Origin: Erwinia endophytica | GTDB lineage: Bacteria > Pseudomonadota > Gammaproteobacteria > Enterobacterales > Enterobacteriaceae | Assembly: GCF_009295515.1 (NCBI RefSeq) | Contig: NZ_RQVV01000057.1 | Location: 186,001-250,000, forward strand | Direction: 5' to 3' | DNA length: 64,000 nucleotides | In this document: positions 36,658 through 46,335 of the stretch, one piece after another | How positions within the stretch are numbered: the stretch's first letter is position 1 | Layout of the letters: each line of letters begins with the position of its first letter | Notes under the pieces: model-generated | What the model saw: only the letters and a program-made list of their open reading frames with translations | Told to the model about the DNA's origin: nothing | Databases searched by the model: none | Position numbers and translations under genes: made by a program

Positions 36658-37038
36658 TCAGGCTACCTGAACCGGTACGGCTTTCGCCAGGCGTTTCATG
36701 ACGTTGTCGCCTTCGAAGTAAGCGACTTTTGGCTGCCACTGGCGTGCTTCATCATCGGGCATATCCACATAGGAACAGATAATCAAAATATCCCCGACGC
36801 AGGCGCAACGAGCTGCGGCACCATTGACGGAGATAATTTTAGAGCCCCGTTCTGCCGCGATGGCATAGGTGGAAAAACGCTGACCATTGGTCACGTTGTA
36901 GATGTCGATCGCTTCATACTGCAGGATACCGGAAGCGTCGAGAAAATCCTGATCGATGGCGCAGGAACCTTCATAATTCAGATCCGCCAGCGTCACTTTG
37001 ACCCGGTGCAGTTTGCCCTGCAACATTGTACGATTCAT
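36658..37038 (-). CDS. panD: Aspartate 1-decarboxylase proenzyme
   Basis: 126 residues, E. coli length. Makes beta-alanine from aspartate for pantothenate. Self-cleavage site Gly24-Ser25 (YEGSCAID) generates the pyruvoyl group. Arg54-type residue region ([10 protein letters not shown]) and Tyr58 conserved. ATG follows AAGGT...AAGG. Separated from panC by 116 bases in which I see no gene; E. coli has yadD there, absent here. Confidence 0.97.
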   Translation of the reverse strand: MNRTMLQGKLHRVKVTLADLNYEGSCAIDQDFLDASGILQYEAIDIYNVTNGQRFSTYAIAAERGSKIISVNGAAARCACVGDILIICSYVDMPDDEARQWQPKVAYFEGDNVMKRLAKAVPVQVA

Positions 37039-37154
37039 AACCTTCTACCTTATTTACCTTTCCCGGAAATCAGAAAAAACACGCCAGTATCGCTCGAGCA
37101 TAACGACCCGGTGACGGTGTCATGCGCAGCATATTGCAAATGGCAGACATATTA

Positions 37155-38009
37155 TTATGCGTAGAGCTCGACCTGCTGGTTATCAATTAACCGTGCTTTG
37201 CCCAGCCAGGCGGCCATCAGGATCACCGCGCGCTGGCTGTCTACATTCAGCGGTAGCAGAGTATCGGCATCACAGATTGCCAGCCCATCGGCCCGCAGTC
37301 CCTTTTCTGCCAGAGCGGTTTCTGCATCGGCCAGCATGGTGTCAATATCTCGTTCTCCATTGGACAACCGATCAGCGAGGCTGTTCATCACTTTGCTCAG
37401 ACCTGGGGCTATTTTTCGCTCATCGGCAGTCAGATAACCGTTGCGTGAACTCAGGGCCAGGCCATCTTTGTTACGGACGGTTGGCACGCCGACAATTTCA
37501 ATGCCGTAGCCCATATCAGCAACCATCTTGCGGATCAACGCTAACTGTTGATAATCCTTCTCACCGAAGCAGGCCAGATCGGGTTGTACCAGGTTGAAGA
37601 GTTTACTGACGATGGTGGAAACACCACGGAAGTGACCTGGCCGGCTGGCCCCTTCGAGCAGGGTTGAGAGGCCAGGAACCTCGACAAAAGTCTGGTCGCT
37701 CAATCCTTGCGGATAGATTTCTGCTGGCGCGGGGGCAAACACCAGATCGACTTTGCGGCGGTTCAATTTTTCACAGTCTTCCTGCAGGGTGCGCGGGTAG
37801 CGGGCCAGATCGTCAGGACGTTCAAATTGCATCGGATTAACGAAAATCGATACCACCACAATATCAGCGTGTTCCCGCGCCTGATCGACCAGCGTCATAT
37901 GCCCGTTATGCAGGTTACCCATGGTCGGTACCAGTGCGATGCGTTTACCTTCCTGCCGCCAACGGCGGATCTCCCGACGCAGCATCGGCAGCGTTTCAAT
38001 AATCAGCAC
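37155..38009 (-). CDS. panC: Pantothenate synthetase
   Basis: 284 residues from GTG 38009, which has a GGAG ribosome site six bases before and matches the family start ([16 protein letters not shown]). An in-frame ATG at 38168 lies inside panB. ATP-dependent joining of pantoate and beta-alanine. Motifs: [10 protein letters not shown] (HIGH-type), [31 protein letters not shown] and LALSSRN (KMSKS-type). Follows panB by 13 bases as one transcription unit. Confidence 0.97.
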   Translation of the reverse strand: MLIIETLPMLRREIRRWRQEGKRIALVPTMGNLHNGHMTLVDQAREHADIVVVSIFVNPMQFERPDDLARYPRTLQEDCEKLNRRKVDLVFAPAPAEIYPQGLSDQTFVEVPGLSTLLEGASRPGHFRGVSTIVSKLFNLVQPDLACFGEKDYQQLALIRKMVADMGYGIEIVGVPTVRNKDGLALSSRNGYLTADERKIAPGLSKVMNSLADRLSNGERDIDTMLADAETALAEKGLRADGLAICDADTLLPLNVDSQRAVILMAAWLGKARLIDNQQVELYA

Positions 38010-38022
38010 CGTGTTCTCCTTA

Positions 38023-38817
38023 TTAGTGGAAACTGTGTTCTTCGGCAGGATAGCTTCCCGCTTCGACTTCCGCGACATACTGCCTGACTGCGGCGCGTAT
38101 ATCACCGTTTTCAGCGAGGAAATTTTTGGCGAATTTCGGGATATGACCGCCAGTGATGCCGAACGCATCGTGCATCACCAGAATCTGTCCGTCGGTTACA
38201 TTGCCTGCACCAATGCCAATCACCGGGATGCTTAGCGCCTCGGTCACTTGCTGAGCCAGCGAGACCGGCACGCACTCCAGCACTACCATTTGCGCGCCGG
38301 CGTCTTCCAGGGCCAGCGCATCGGCCAGCAGGGTTTCTGCGGCTTCGCTTTCTCGTCCCTGCACTTTGTAGCCGCCAAAAATATTGACGGATTGCGGCGT
38401 CAGGCCAAGATGGCCACAGACGGGTACTGCACGGTCGGTTAACTGCCTGACTGTCTCCGCCAGCCATTGGCCGCCTTCGAGCTTCACCATATTGGCCCCG
38501 GCGCGCATCAGTTGCGCGGCGCTGGCGCAAGTTTGTTCCGGAGTGGCGTAGGTCATAAAGGGCAGGTCTGATAGCAGTAATGCGGCAGGCGCGCCACGGC
38601 GGACCGCCTGGGTATGGTAAACGATGTCCGCCAGGGTGACGGGCAGTGTGGAGTCATGACCTTGCACCACCATGCCCAGTGAGTCGCCAACCAGCATGAC
38701 CTGGATACCTTCATCGGCAAACAGGCGGGCAAAGCTGAAGTCGTAAGCGGTAATGGAGGCAAATTTGCGCCCACTCTTTTTCCATTGGCGAAGGGTAGAG
38801 ACCGTCGTTGGTTTCAT
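38023..38817 (-). CDS. panB: 3-methyl-2-oxobutanoate hydroxymethyltransferase
   Basis: 264 residues, E. coli length. First committed step to pantoate, using methylene-tetrahydrofolate. TIM-barrel enzyme with [44 protein letters not shown] and [14 protein letters not shown] 38817. First gene of the panBC pair; a 60-base gap separates it from folK, where E. coli K-12 has a fimbrial operon (yadCKLMN and neighbours). Confidence 0.98.
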   Translation of the reverse strand: MKPTTVSTLRQWKKSGRKFASITAYDFSFARLFADEGIQVMLVGDSLGMVVQGHDSTLPVTLADIVYHTQAVRRGAPAALLLSDLPFMTYATPEQTCASAAQLMRAGANMVKLEGGQWLAETVRQLTDRAVPVCGHLGLTPQSVNIFGGYKVQGRESEAAETLLADALALEDAGAQMVVLECVPVSLAQQVTEALSIPVIGIGAGNVTDGQILVMHDAFGITGGHIPKFAKNFLAENGDIRAAVRQYVAEVEAGSYPAEEHSFH

Positions 38818-38877
38818 CGCAACCTCTGAAGATATGTTTTGTTGGGCGTATCTTACTGGAAGAAAAAGGGCTTTGCA

Positions 38878-39357
38878 CTACCAGGGGCGAATGGCGCTGG
38901 CATCCAGCATCGCCAGGATTTCCGCAGCACGGCAACCGTCAGGGAAGGTGATATCCGGCGCTATTTCCAGTAAGGGAACCAGCATAAAGGCCCGGTTACG
39001 GATGTCGTAATGTGGAACGATCAGACGCGGCGTGTTCAACGTAAGGTTGCCGAATAACATAATATCCAGATCCAGCGTACGGGGCCCCCAGCGCTGGTCT
39101 TTACGCACACGCCCCTGTTCTCGCTCGATACGTTGGGTTTGATCCAGCAAATCTTCCGGTGTCAGCTCAGTATCCAGGGCCACGGCAGCATTCAGATAGT
39201 CGGGTTGGTTGGGGGGGCCGTAAGGCGGCGTACGGTAGAAAGAAGAGGTGATAACCCGGGCAGTCTGCGGCAGGGTTGCCAGTGCATCAAGTGCCGCCTG
39301 CACCTGATGTAATGGATCGGCCAGATTACTGCCTAGCGCGAGATAAACGCGGTTCAT
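38878..39357 (-). CDS. folK: 6-hydroxymethyl-dihydropterin pyrophosphokinase
   Basis: 159 residues, E. coli length. Transfers pyrophosphate from ATP to hydroxymethyldihydropterin in folate synthesis. Motifs: [40 protein letters not shown] and [13 protein letters not shown]. Start overlaps pcnB by 4 bases (ATGA), so the two are translationally coupled. Confidence 0.97.
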   Translation of the reverse strand: MNRVYLALGSNLADPLHQVQAALDALATLPQTARVITSSFYRTPPYGPPNQPDYLNAAVALDTELTPEDLLDQTQRIEREQGRVRKDQRWGPRTLDLDIMLFGNLTLNTPRLIVPHYDIRNRAFMLVPLLEIAPDITFPDGCRAAEILAMLDASAIRPW

Positions 39358-40775
39358 GCATTGCTGCTGCCGTTACCGTCACGGCGCGGGCCAGCAACGC
39401 GTTTGCGAGGGCGGCGAGGGCGGCGACGTGACGCCGGATCATCACCCAGCGTGTTCAGCATGGTTTTCTGCACTGGCGGGGCCGCTACCTGGAATTCACT
39501 CCACCAGGCTGACAGGCGTAGCAGTTCCTGATTGTTTTCCACTTCAGCGCGCAGTGCCAGCAAATCATAGGCCGCCCGGAACTTAGGATGTTCCATCAGT
39601 TTCCATGCACGCTTACCATGGCGGCGTGGCAGGCGAAGTTGTAGTTGCCAGATATCACGGACTAAGGCGGTGATACGTTTCGGGATCGCCAGTGAACGGC
39701 AAGCTTCATCCAGTACGTCATTCATGGCCAGTGCGAAGGCATCGTACCAGGCAAGGCCACCTTCTTGCGCGATGCGTTGGGCATTTTCAAGCAGTGGATA
39801 CCAGAACATGGCCGAGAACAGGAAAGCGGGATTAACACGCATATTATTATGAATGCGGTTATCCGTATTTTTCAGTACCTGGATTATCATCCGTTCCATA
39901 TTGCTGTCGCCCCTTTCCGTAAAGTAACGGGTGATGGTGGGGAACAGGGGTTGAAACAGTTGGTATTCGCAGAGTTTCAGGTAGGTACGATGGCCATAGC
40001 CCGCCTGCAGGAGTTTCAGCGTTTCTTCAAACAGGCGGGCCGGCGGAATGTCATGCAACAAGGTGGCCAGGCGGGGGATCGGCGCTGCCGTCTCCGTCGC
40101 GATGGACATTTCCAGCTTAGCGGCGAAGCGGATCACGCGCAGCATTCGGACCGGATCTTCGCGATAACGCGTTTCCGGATCGCCAATCAGGCGAATAATG
40201 CCTTGCCGCAAATCATTCAGGCCGCCGACATAGTCACGTACGGTGAAGTCGGCCACGCTGTAATAAAGGCTGTTGATGGTCAGATCACGACGCTGGGCAT
40301 CGTCTTCGATCGAACCGAAGATATTGTCGCGCAATAGCATGCCATTTTGGCCGCGCTGCGAACTGTTGCGATCTTCACTGACCTGTTCGGCTTCGTGGTG
40401 TCCGCGGAAAGTGGCAACTTCGATTATCTCTGGGCCAAACATCACATGAGCCAGGCGGAAGCGACGCCCTACCAAACGGCAGTTACGAAACAACTTACGC
40501 ATTTGCTCCGGCGTGGCATTGGTGGTGACATCGAAATCTTTTGGTTTTTTCCCCAGCAATAAATCACGAACGCCACCTCCCACCAGATAGGCTTCGTAAC
40601 CGGCTTTATTCAGCCGATACAGCACCTTGAGGGCATTTTCACTGATGTCTTTACGCGAAATCTGATGGCCGTCGCGCGGGATAACGGTCATCTGATGCAC
40701 TTCACCGACCTCGGCTGGCGTTTTTTCTTCACGACTTAAAACTTTTCGGCAAAAATTAGCAACTCGGGTAAAAAT
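39354..40775 (-). CDS. pcnB: Poly(A) polymerase I, with predicted AUU start
   Basis: 473 residues counted from ATT at 40775. Adds 3' poly(A) tails that speed RNA decay and set ColE1 plasmid copy number. Head motif [20 protein letters not shown] holds the catalytic [11 protein letters not shown] and [11 protein letters not shown] follow; the C-terminal tail is Arg-rich ([10 protein letters not shown]). The family starts [16 protein letters not shown] directly after the initiator; here that codon is ATT, as known for E. coli pcnB, with GAGGTG five bases upstream. The in-frame ATG at 40796 has no ribosome site, and the GAGGTG lies between it and ATT, so 40775 is the likely start. AUU keeps expression low and dependent on IF3. 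Confidence 0.93.
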   Translation of the reverse strand: MFTRVANFCRKVLSREEKTPAEVGEVHQMTVIPRDGHQISRKDISENALKVLYRLNKAGYEAYLVGGGVRDLLLGKKPKDFDVTTNATPEQMRKLFRNCRLVGRRFRLAHVMFGPEIIEVATFRGHHEAEQVSEDRNSSQRGQNGMLLRDNIFGSIEDDAQRRDLTINSLYYSVADFTVRDYVGGLNDLRQGIIRLIGDPETRYREDPVRMLRVIRFAAKLEMSIATETAAPIPRLATLLHDIPPARLFEETLKLLQAGYGHRTYLKLCEYQLFQPLFPTITRYFTERGDSNMERMIIQVLKNTDNRIHNNMRVNPAFLFSAMFWYPLLENAQRIAQEGGLAWYDAFALAMNDVLDEACRSLAIPKRITALVRDIWQLQLRLPRRHGKRAWKLMEHPKFRAAYDLLALRAEVENNQELLRLSAWWSEFQVAAPPVQKTMLNTLGDDPASRRRPRRPRKRVAGPRRDGNGSSNA

Positions 40776-40858
40776 AGGACACCTCGATAGTGACATTAAA
40801 AGCTGGGCGATAAAAAACAGCGGCTAATCATAGCTCAGTGTGGGACGTTTGAGAATGC

Positions 40859-41788
40859 TCATCTCTCATCCTCTCGATCTTTCAAGCGGCCAGCGTTCAT
40901 TAAGGGTGCCGCTACGCTCGGGTATACCGCATCCTGACGGGGGATCGCCGCCCCCTGCCATTGTGTCACTGCGTGTTGCAACAGGGATGATAGCGACAAA
41001 TCCTGCCAGTCAGCGCTGACGGGCTGCCCCAGAAACCGTAAGGCCTCCACCAGCGTCGGGCGTGGATCGCCTTTGGGTAGCGCAGGCGCATGGTTTTGCT
41101 TCGACAGTTTATTGCCGGTGCTATGGGTCGCCAGCGGCAAATGAAGATAGCCGGGAACCGGCCAGCCGAACTGGTGATAAAGGGTGATTTGTCTAACGGT
41201 CGGCTCGATCAGATCAGCCCCTCTGACCACTTCCGTCACGCCCTGATAATGATCGTCGACCACCACCGCCAGATTGTAGGCGAATAGCCCGTCGCGGCGG
41301 TGAATAATGAAATCTTCTTGCGCCAGTCGGGCGTCGGCTATTACCTCGCCACGCAGTGTGTCATGAAAGCGACTGACCGGGTTATCGACCCGCAGACGTA
41401 ATGCGGCATGGGCCGGACCATGGTTGCGCTCACGGCAGTGACCATCGTAAATCCTCCCTATTTGCTGGATGCGGCTACGTGTGCAGGTGCAGTAGTAACT
41501 GTAATGGTGGTGTTGTAGCCAGGCCAGCGCCTCGCGATAGGCTTGATGGCGTTGTGATTGCCACAGCACCTCGCCATCCCAGTGCAAGCCGTACTGCTCA
41601 AGCTGTTGAAGAATACGTCTGGCGGCACCAGGCACTTCACGGGGCGGATCGATATCTTCAATACGCACTCGCCACTGACCATGTTGCGCGCGGGCCTGCA
41701 GGTAACTGCCAAGAGCCGCTATCAGCGAGCCAAAGTGTAATTCACCAGAGGGGGATGGGGCAAAACGCCCGATATAAGCAGATAGCAT
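40859..41788 (-). CDS. gluQRS: Glutamyl-Q tRNA(Asp) synthetase
   Basis: 309 residues. Truncated GluRS-like enzyme that attaches glutamate to queuosine in tRNA(Asp). Rossmann fold with [14 protein letters not shown] (HIGH-type), [10 protein letters not shown], a zinc-site pattern [10 protein letters not shown]...DGHCRE and NKLSKQ (KMSKS-type). No anticodon-binding domain, as expected. 60 bases behind dksA, the conserved dksA-gluQRS arrangement; a hairpin between them (41803-41834) limits read-through. Confidence 0.96.
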   Translation of the reverse strand: MLSAYIGRFAPSPSGELHFGSLIAALGSYLQARAQHGQWRVRIEDIDPPREVPGAARRILQQLEQYGLHWDGEVLWQSQRHQAYREALAWLQHHHYSYYCTCTRSRIQQIGRIYDGHCRERNHGPAHAALRLRVDNPVSRFHDTLRGEVIADARLAQEDFIIHRRDGLFAYNLAVVVDDHYQGVTEVVRGADLIEPTVRQITLYHQFGWPVPGYLHLPLATHSTGNKLSKQNHAPALPKGDPRPTLVEALRFLGQPVSADWQDLSLSSLLQHAVTQWQGAAIPRQDAVYPSVAAPLMNAGRLKDREDER

Positions 41789-41802
41789 AGGTGTTTAGAC
41801 AG

Positions 41803-41834
41803 GCAGTGAAGCGGGTGAGAAACCGCCTCACTGC
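41803..41834 (-). terminator. Hairpin between dksA and gluQRS
   Basis: GCAGTGA-A-GCGG and CCGC-C-TCACTGC form a 12-position stem with one mismatch around an 8-base loop. No T-run follows on either strand, so it may be a partial terminator or an mRNA-stabilising structure behind dksA. Confidence 0.6.
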
Positions 41835-41849
41835 GTTATCTACAGGCCA

Positions 41850-42305
41850 TTAACCGGCCATTTGTTTTTCGCGGAGTTCCGCCAGCGTTTTACAGTCGAT
41901 ACACAGATCGGCAGTAGGACGCGCTTCAAGGCGACGAATACCGATTTCAACGCCACAGGATTCACAGTAGCCAAAATCGTCATCTTCCACTTTCTTCAGC
42001 GTCTTTTCGATCTTTTTGATCAACTTGCGCTCGCGGTCTCGGTTACGCAGTTCAAGACTAAATTCTTCTTCCTGTGCAGCCCGGTCTACCGGATCGGGGA
42101 AGTTAGCAGCTTCATCCTGCATATGGGAAACTGTACGGTCAACTTCATCGCGAAGCTGGTTACGCCAGGCCTCCAGGATCTTCTTGAAATGCTCCCGCTG
42201 GGCTTCATTCATGTACTCTTCGCCCGGCTTCTCCTGATAAGGCTCCACCCCAGCGATGGCGAGAATACTCAGGGACGAGGTTTTACGGATTTGCCCTTCT
42301 TGCAT
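41850..42305 (-). CDS. dksA: RNA polymerase-binding transcription factor DksA
   Basis: 151 residues, E. coli length. Binds the secondary channel of RNA polymerase and with ppGpp controls rRNA, amino-acid and stress promoters. Coiled coil at about 35-110 with the tip acidic pair in NFPDPVDRA (Asp71 and Asp74 by position), then the zinc finger CESC...CIDC at 114-138. ATG 42305 follows AGGAG at 7 bases; a further in-frame ATG at 42326 has no such site. Confidence 0.98.
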   Translation of the reverse strand: MQEGQIRKTSSLSILAIAGVEPYQEKPGEEYMNEAQREHFKKILEAWRNQLRDEVDRTVSHMQDEAANFPDPVDRAAQEEEFSLELRNRDRERKLIKKIEKTLKKVEDDDFGYCESCGVEIGIRRLEARPTADLCIDCKTLAELREKQMAG

Positions 42306-42486
42306 GTTGTTTCTCCTGGATAACACGCACTATCGATCCCCAAAGGGGATAAAAACAGGCCGCTATAAATAACAGAAGCGATCAAGGTTGGCAATTATTC
42401 CTGAACATCCCTTGACAAGCCTGTGAGTAAAAGCGTATTCGACGCAACGCTAAGGCCATGCTTATAACAGCAAATTGCGCCACACT

Positions 42487-43191
42487 TTACAACTCCATAA
42501 CCAATGCCTTTTTTAATGAGAGTCCAACGGGGGATAACTGCGCTTTATAGCAAAGTACTTCAACCCCGCTCATCTGTGCCTGTACCAGTAGTTCTGCGTA
42601 ATGTGCGTCAATATGGCGTGCCGGGGCTACGTCCTCAATCCCCGAGTGCAGAACGGCAAAAAACAACACCGCGCGTTCACCATTTTCAGCGATCTTTGCC
42701 AGTTCGCGAAGATGCTTCTGACCCCGCACGGTGACCGCATCCGGAAAATATCCTTTACCAAGCTGTAAAAGCGTGACGGATTTGACTTCAATATAGCAGT
42801 TGATGCGATCCTCTGCTTGTAACAGAAAATCAATGCGGCTTTTTTCCACGCCGTATTTCACTTCAGCACGCAGGGTGGAATAACCGGATAATTCTGGAAT
42901 AATCTGGCGGCTCAGCGCCTCTTTGACCAGGTTGTTGGCACGTAGTGTATTCACACAAATCCAGTGCCCTTGCTGTGTTTCCGTCAGTTCCCAACTGTGC
43001 GGATATTTCCTCGTCGGGTTGTCTGATGTTGAGTACCAGACGGTATCACCGGGTGTCGCGCATCCGGTCATCGCGCCCGTATTGGCGCAGTGCAGGGTCA
43101 GTTTTTCACCCGTGGGGGTTATCACGTCGGCCAGAAAGCGTTTATAGCGCGAAATCAACGTGGCCGGTTGTAATGCGGGATTAAAATTCAT
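42487..43191 (-). CDS. sfsA: Sugar fermentation stimulation protein SfsA
   Basis: 234 residues, E. coli length. OB-fold N-terminus (about 1-85) plus PD-(D/E)XK nuclease-like domain: [13 protein letters not shown] and [10 protein letters not shown] supply the Asp-Glu-Lys signature. Linked genetically to maltose gene expression in E. coli; molecular role uncertain. ATG 43191 has AGGAA upstream and sits 1 base from the thpR stop, so the two are coupled. Confidence 0.95.
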   Translation of the reverse strand: MNFNPALQPATLISRYKRFLADVITPTGEKLTLHCANTGAMTGCATPGDTVWYSTSDNPTRKYPHSWELTETQQGHWICVNTLRANNLVKEALSRQIIPELSGYSTLRAEVKYGVEKSRIDFLLQAEDRINCYIEVKSVTLLQLGKGYFPDAVTVRGQKHLRELAKIAENGERAVLFFAVLHSGIEDVAPARHIDAHYAELLVQAQMSGVEVLCYKAQLSPVGLSLKKALVMEL

Positions 43192-43192
43192 G

Positions 43193-43726
43193 TTATTCCT
43201 GCCTGAGCTCCCAGTCCGCGACAACGCGGTATTGTGTCCGGCCTTTCGCGAAAACGGACTCGAATAAAGCAAAACGTTCAACGCGAAATTGCCAGTGAAA
43301 ATTGCGCGGCGGTAAAGTGACGGTTTTCAGCGCGTTACGCAGTAATGTGACATGGGGATGAAAGGGCGGCGGACTTTGAACGCAGCCATATCGGGCCGCT
43401 TGCGCGCGTAGCATGTCCGCCAGTTGCAGTAGCCCGCGTGGCGACTGTTTCGGGCCCAGCCATACCACGCCAGAGCGTGGCCAGTGTCCGGCGTCATCCA
43501 GCGTCAGGGTGAAGTCGGGTTGCTTAATTCTTCCCGCCAGTTGCTGTAACGCGCGGGTTTTCTCGGTGCTGATGGTACCAAGAAATGCCAGTGTCAGATG
43601 GAGGTTGGCGGCAACGACCGGACGCCCCGCCTCAGCAGGAAAGGTCTCAGCCCGCCAGCGTATGACGCTTTGCCTGCACTCTTCCGGCAAGCTGATGCCA
43701 AAAAACAGCCTTTTTTGCTCACTCAT
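43193..43726 (-). CDS. thpR: RNA 2',3'-cyclic phosphodiesterase
   Basis: 177 residues (E. coli ThpR/LigT 176). 2H phosphoesterase with both catalytic motifs: HLTLAFLG near 43 and HVTLLRNA near 125. Opens 2',3'-cyclic phosphates and can join tRNA halves through a 2'-5' bond in vitro. ATG 43726 with GGAGAG upstream. Divergent from hrpB with a 75-base shared promoter gap. Confidence 0.95.
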   Translation of the reverse strand: MSEQKRLFFGISLPEECRQSVIRWRAETFPAEAGRPVVAANLHLTLAFLGTISTEKTRALQQLAGRIKQPDFTLTLDDAGHWPRSGVVWLGPKQSPRGLLQLADMLRAQAARYGCVQSPPPFHPHVTLLRNALKTVTLPPRNFHWQFRVERFALFESVFAKGRTQYRVVADWELRQE

Positions 43727-43801
43727 GGTGCTCTCCGGTATTCCAGAAAGAGGGATGCTACAATGTTCGGCACAGTTAGACCATGACGTTATGGAGTACA
43801 C

Positions 43802-46243
43802 GTGAGTTCATTACCGGTCAGCGCGGTGTTGCCTGAGCTACTCTCCGCCTTGCGTGAGTCGCCCCAGGTCTTGCTGGCGGCCCCCACCGGCGCGGGAAAA
43901 TCGACCTGGTTGCCATTGCAAATTCTGCACCAGACGGATTTCAGTGGGCGAATTTTATTATTGGAGCCTCGCCGACTGGCTGCCCGTAATGTGGCGCAAC
44001 GTCTGGCGGAACAGTTGGGTGAACAACCGGGCGAGACCGTGGGTTATCGCATGCGTTCGGAAAGTCGCTGTGGCCGCAATACCCGGCTGGAGGTGGTGAC
44101 CGAAGGGATCCTGACCCGGATGTTGCAGCAGGATCCGATGCTGGAAGGCGTGTCGCTGGTTATGCTGGATGAGTTCCACGAGCGTAGCCTGCAGGCTGAT
44201 CTGGCGCTCGCTTTGCTGCTGGATGTCCAGCAGGGACTGCGCCCCGACTTAAAAATTTTGCTGATGTCGGCGACGCTCGATAATTCGCGGTTACAGGCGC
44301 TGCTACCGGAGGCGCCGATGATCAGTTCAGCCGGTCGCACTTTCCCGGTTGAACGTCGCTATGCTTCTCTCCCGACTCACCTGCGTTTTGATGAAGCGGT
44401 GGCCCGTCAGGTCAGTCAGTTGCTGCGTGAAGAACGCGGATCGTTACTGGTTTTTCTTCCTGGCGTGGCGGAGATACAACGCGTACAAAATCAACTTAGC
44501 GCATTGATCGCCAACGATATTGACCTCTGTCCTTTATATGGCGCATTACCGCTGGCTGAACAGCGCAAAGCGCTGCTTCCGGCCCCGACTCACCGACGAA
44601 AAGTGGTGCTGGCGACGAATATCGCTGAAACCAGCCTGACGATTGAAGGGATCCGGCTGGTAGTGGACAGCGCACTTGAGCGCGTGGCGGTGTTTGACCC
44701 GCGTACCGGGCTGACCCGCCTGCAAACGCAGCGGGGCAGTCAGGCCTCCATGACGCAACGCGCCGGACGAGCCGGGCGTCTGGAGCCGGGATTGTGCCTG
44801 CATCTTATCGCCAAAGAGCAGGCGGAACGCGCGGCCAGTCACGCTGATGCGGAGATCCTCCACAGTGACCTCGCGTCATTATGGCTGGATGTCCTGCACT
44901 GGGGGTGCCACGACGTCAACCAGTTGACGTGGCTGGATGTGCCGCCCGCCAGTCATCTTCGTCAGGCGCAGCAGTTGCTGAGGCAACTGGGGGCGACTGA
45001 TAGCGCAGACAGGTTGACCCCTAAAGGAAGAAGCATGGCGGCGTTGGGCAGTGAGCCGCGTTTTTCCGCCATGCTGGTGGAGGCTGGTGACGATGGCGAT
45101 AAAGCGGCGACAGCCGCTCTGCTGGTCGCCATGCTGGAAGAGCCTGCGCGTGGTAGCGTCGATTTACGGGATGGCTTTTTTCACTGTCAACCAAACTGGC
45201 GGCTGCGGGCAAAACAGCTGCAACAGCGTCTGAAGGTAGCGGCAGGCGCGGTTGACAGCAGTCACCTTACGTCGTTGCTGGCCAGTGCTTTCCCAGACCG
45301 GATCGCTCGTCGGCGCGGTGCGGAAGGGCGCTATCAACTGGCAAATGGTATGGGAGCCGTACTGGACAGTGACGCTGCGCTGACGCGTTATGAATGGCTG
45401 ATCGTTCCCGCTTTGTTGCAGGGTAGCGCTCAGCCGGATGCCCGGATCCTGCAGGCTATGCCGCTGGAGATTGATCGACTGACCCGGCAGTGTCCCTGGC
45501 TGGTTGAACAGCGTACGGAAGTCGAGTGGGATGACTCGCGTGGCACACTGCGCGCATGGCGTCGTGAGCAGATTGGCGAGCTGGTGCTGACTTCTCAGCC
45601 GTTAAACCAACCGGATGAAAATGATCTGCATCTGGCGATGTTGCGCTGGATCCGACGCAAGGGATTGTCGGTACTGAACTGGACGCCGCAGGCTGAACAA
45701 TTGCGGCGGCGCATGGTCTGTGCTGCGCAATGGCTGCCGGAAGAAAGCTGGCCCGCTGCCAGCGAGGCAGATTTGCTTGCCCGGCTGGAAGAATGGTTGT
45801 TGCCTGCCATGGGGGGCGTGCGTGACGCGAAGGGCCTGAAGCACATTGACGCGGCGGGCGCTTTATTACAATTGCTCACAGGGGGCCTGCGTCGACAACT
45901 GGATAGTCTGCTGCCAACTCATTACACTGTGCCCACCGGCAGTCGGCTTCCGATTCATTATGATGAAGATAAGCCACCCGCGCTGGCTGTTCGCCTGCAG
46001 GAAATGTTTGGCGAAGCACGAAATCCCAGTGTAGCGGGTGGGCGGGTTGCTCTGGTGCTGGAACTGCTTTCTCCTGCGTTGCGTCCGTTGCAGATAACCC
46101 GCGATCTGGCCGCGTTTTGGCAGGGGGCGTATCGTGAGGTGCAGAAGGAGATGAAAGGACGTTATCCCAAACATCTCTGGCCGGATGATCCGGCGAATAC
46201 GCCGCCAACACGCCGTAGCAAAAAGTTTTCTGCGCCATCCTGA
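43802..46243 (+). CDS. hrpB: ATP-dependent helicase HrpB
   Basis: 813 residues. DEAH/DExH helicase: Walker A APTGAGKST, LDEFHERS (box II), MSATL, QRAGRAGR (box VI), then the HrpB C-terminal domain ending REVQKEMKGRYPKHLWPDDP. Starts GTG at 43802 (MSSLPVSAVLPELL) behind GGAGT, matching E. coli. Role not established; RNA remodelling is presumed. Followed by a short gap and mrcB on the same strand. Confidence 0.96.
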   Translation: MSSLPVSAVLPELLSALRESPQVLLAAPTGAGKSTWLPLQILHQTDFSGRILLLEPRRLAARNVAQRLAEQLGEQPGETVGYRMRSESRCGRNTRLEVVTEGILTRMLQQDPMLEGVSLVMLDEFHERSLQADLALALLLDVQQGLRPDLKILLMSATLDNSRLQALLPEAPMISSAGRTFPVERRYASLPTHLRFDEAVARQVSQLLREERGSLLVFLPGVAEIQRVQNQLSALIANDIDLCPLYGALPLAEQRKALLPAPTHRRKVVLATNIAETSLTIEGIRLVVDSALERVAVFDPRTGLTRLQTQRGSQASMTQRAGRAGRLEPGLCLHLIAKEQAERAASHADAEILHSDLASLWLDVLHWGCHDVNQLTWLDVPPASHLRQAQQLLRQLGATDSADRLTPKGRSMAALGSEPRFSAMLVEAGDDGDKAATAALLVAMLEEPARGSVDLRDGFFHCQPNWRLRAKQLQQRLKVAAGAVDSSHLTSLLASAFPDRIARRRGAEGRYQLANGMGAVLDSDAALTRYEWLIVPALLQGSAQPDARILQAMPLEIDRLTRQCPWLVEQRTEVEWDDSRGTLRAWRREQIGELVLTSQPLNQPDENDLHLAMLRWIRRKGLSVLNWTPQAEQLRRRMVCAAQWLPEESWPAASEADLLARLEEWLLPAMGGVRDAKGLKHIDAAGALLQLLTGGLRRQLDSLLPTHYTVPTGSRLPIHYDEDKPPALAVRLQEMFGEARNPSVAGGRVALVLELLSPALRPLQITRDLAAFWQGAYREVQKEMKGRYPKHLWPDDPANTPPTRRSKKFSAPS

Positions 46244-46264
46244 ATTTGATTTCGGAAGGTTCCC

Positions 46265-46310
46265 GTTCCGCAGCGGAACAGGTAAGAACAAAGTAGTCGG
46301 CCTGGCCGAC
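46265..46310 (+). promoter_or_regulatory. Two near-perfect palindromes in the mrcB leader
   Basis: GTTCCGC-A-GCGGAAC (46265-46279) and GTCGGCC-T-GGCCGAC (46296-46310), each 7+1+7 and 16 bases apart, precede the mrcB start by 26 bases. They could be regulator sites or adjacent RNA hairpins, the second possibly terminating or pausing read-through from hrpB. Confidence 0.45.
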
Positions 46311-46335
46311 GGTGGCCTCTGGAGAAAAGAAACAC

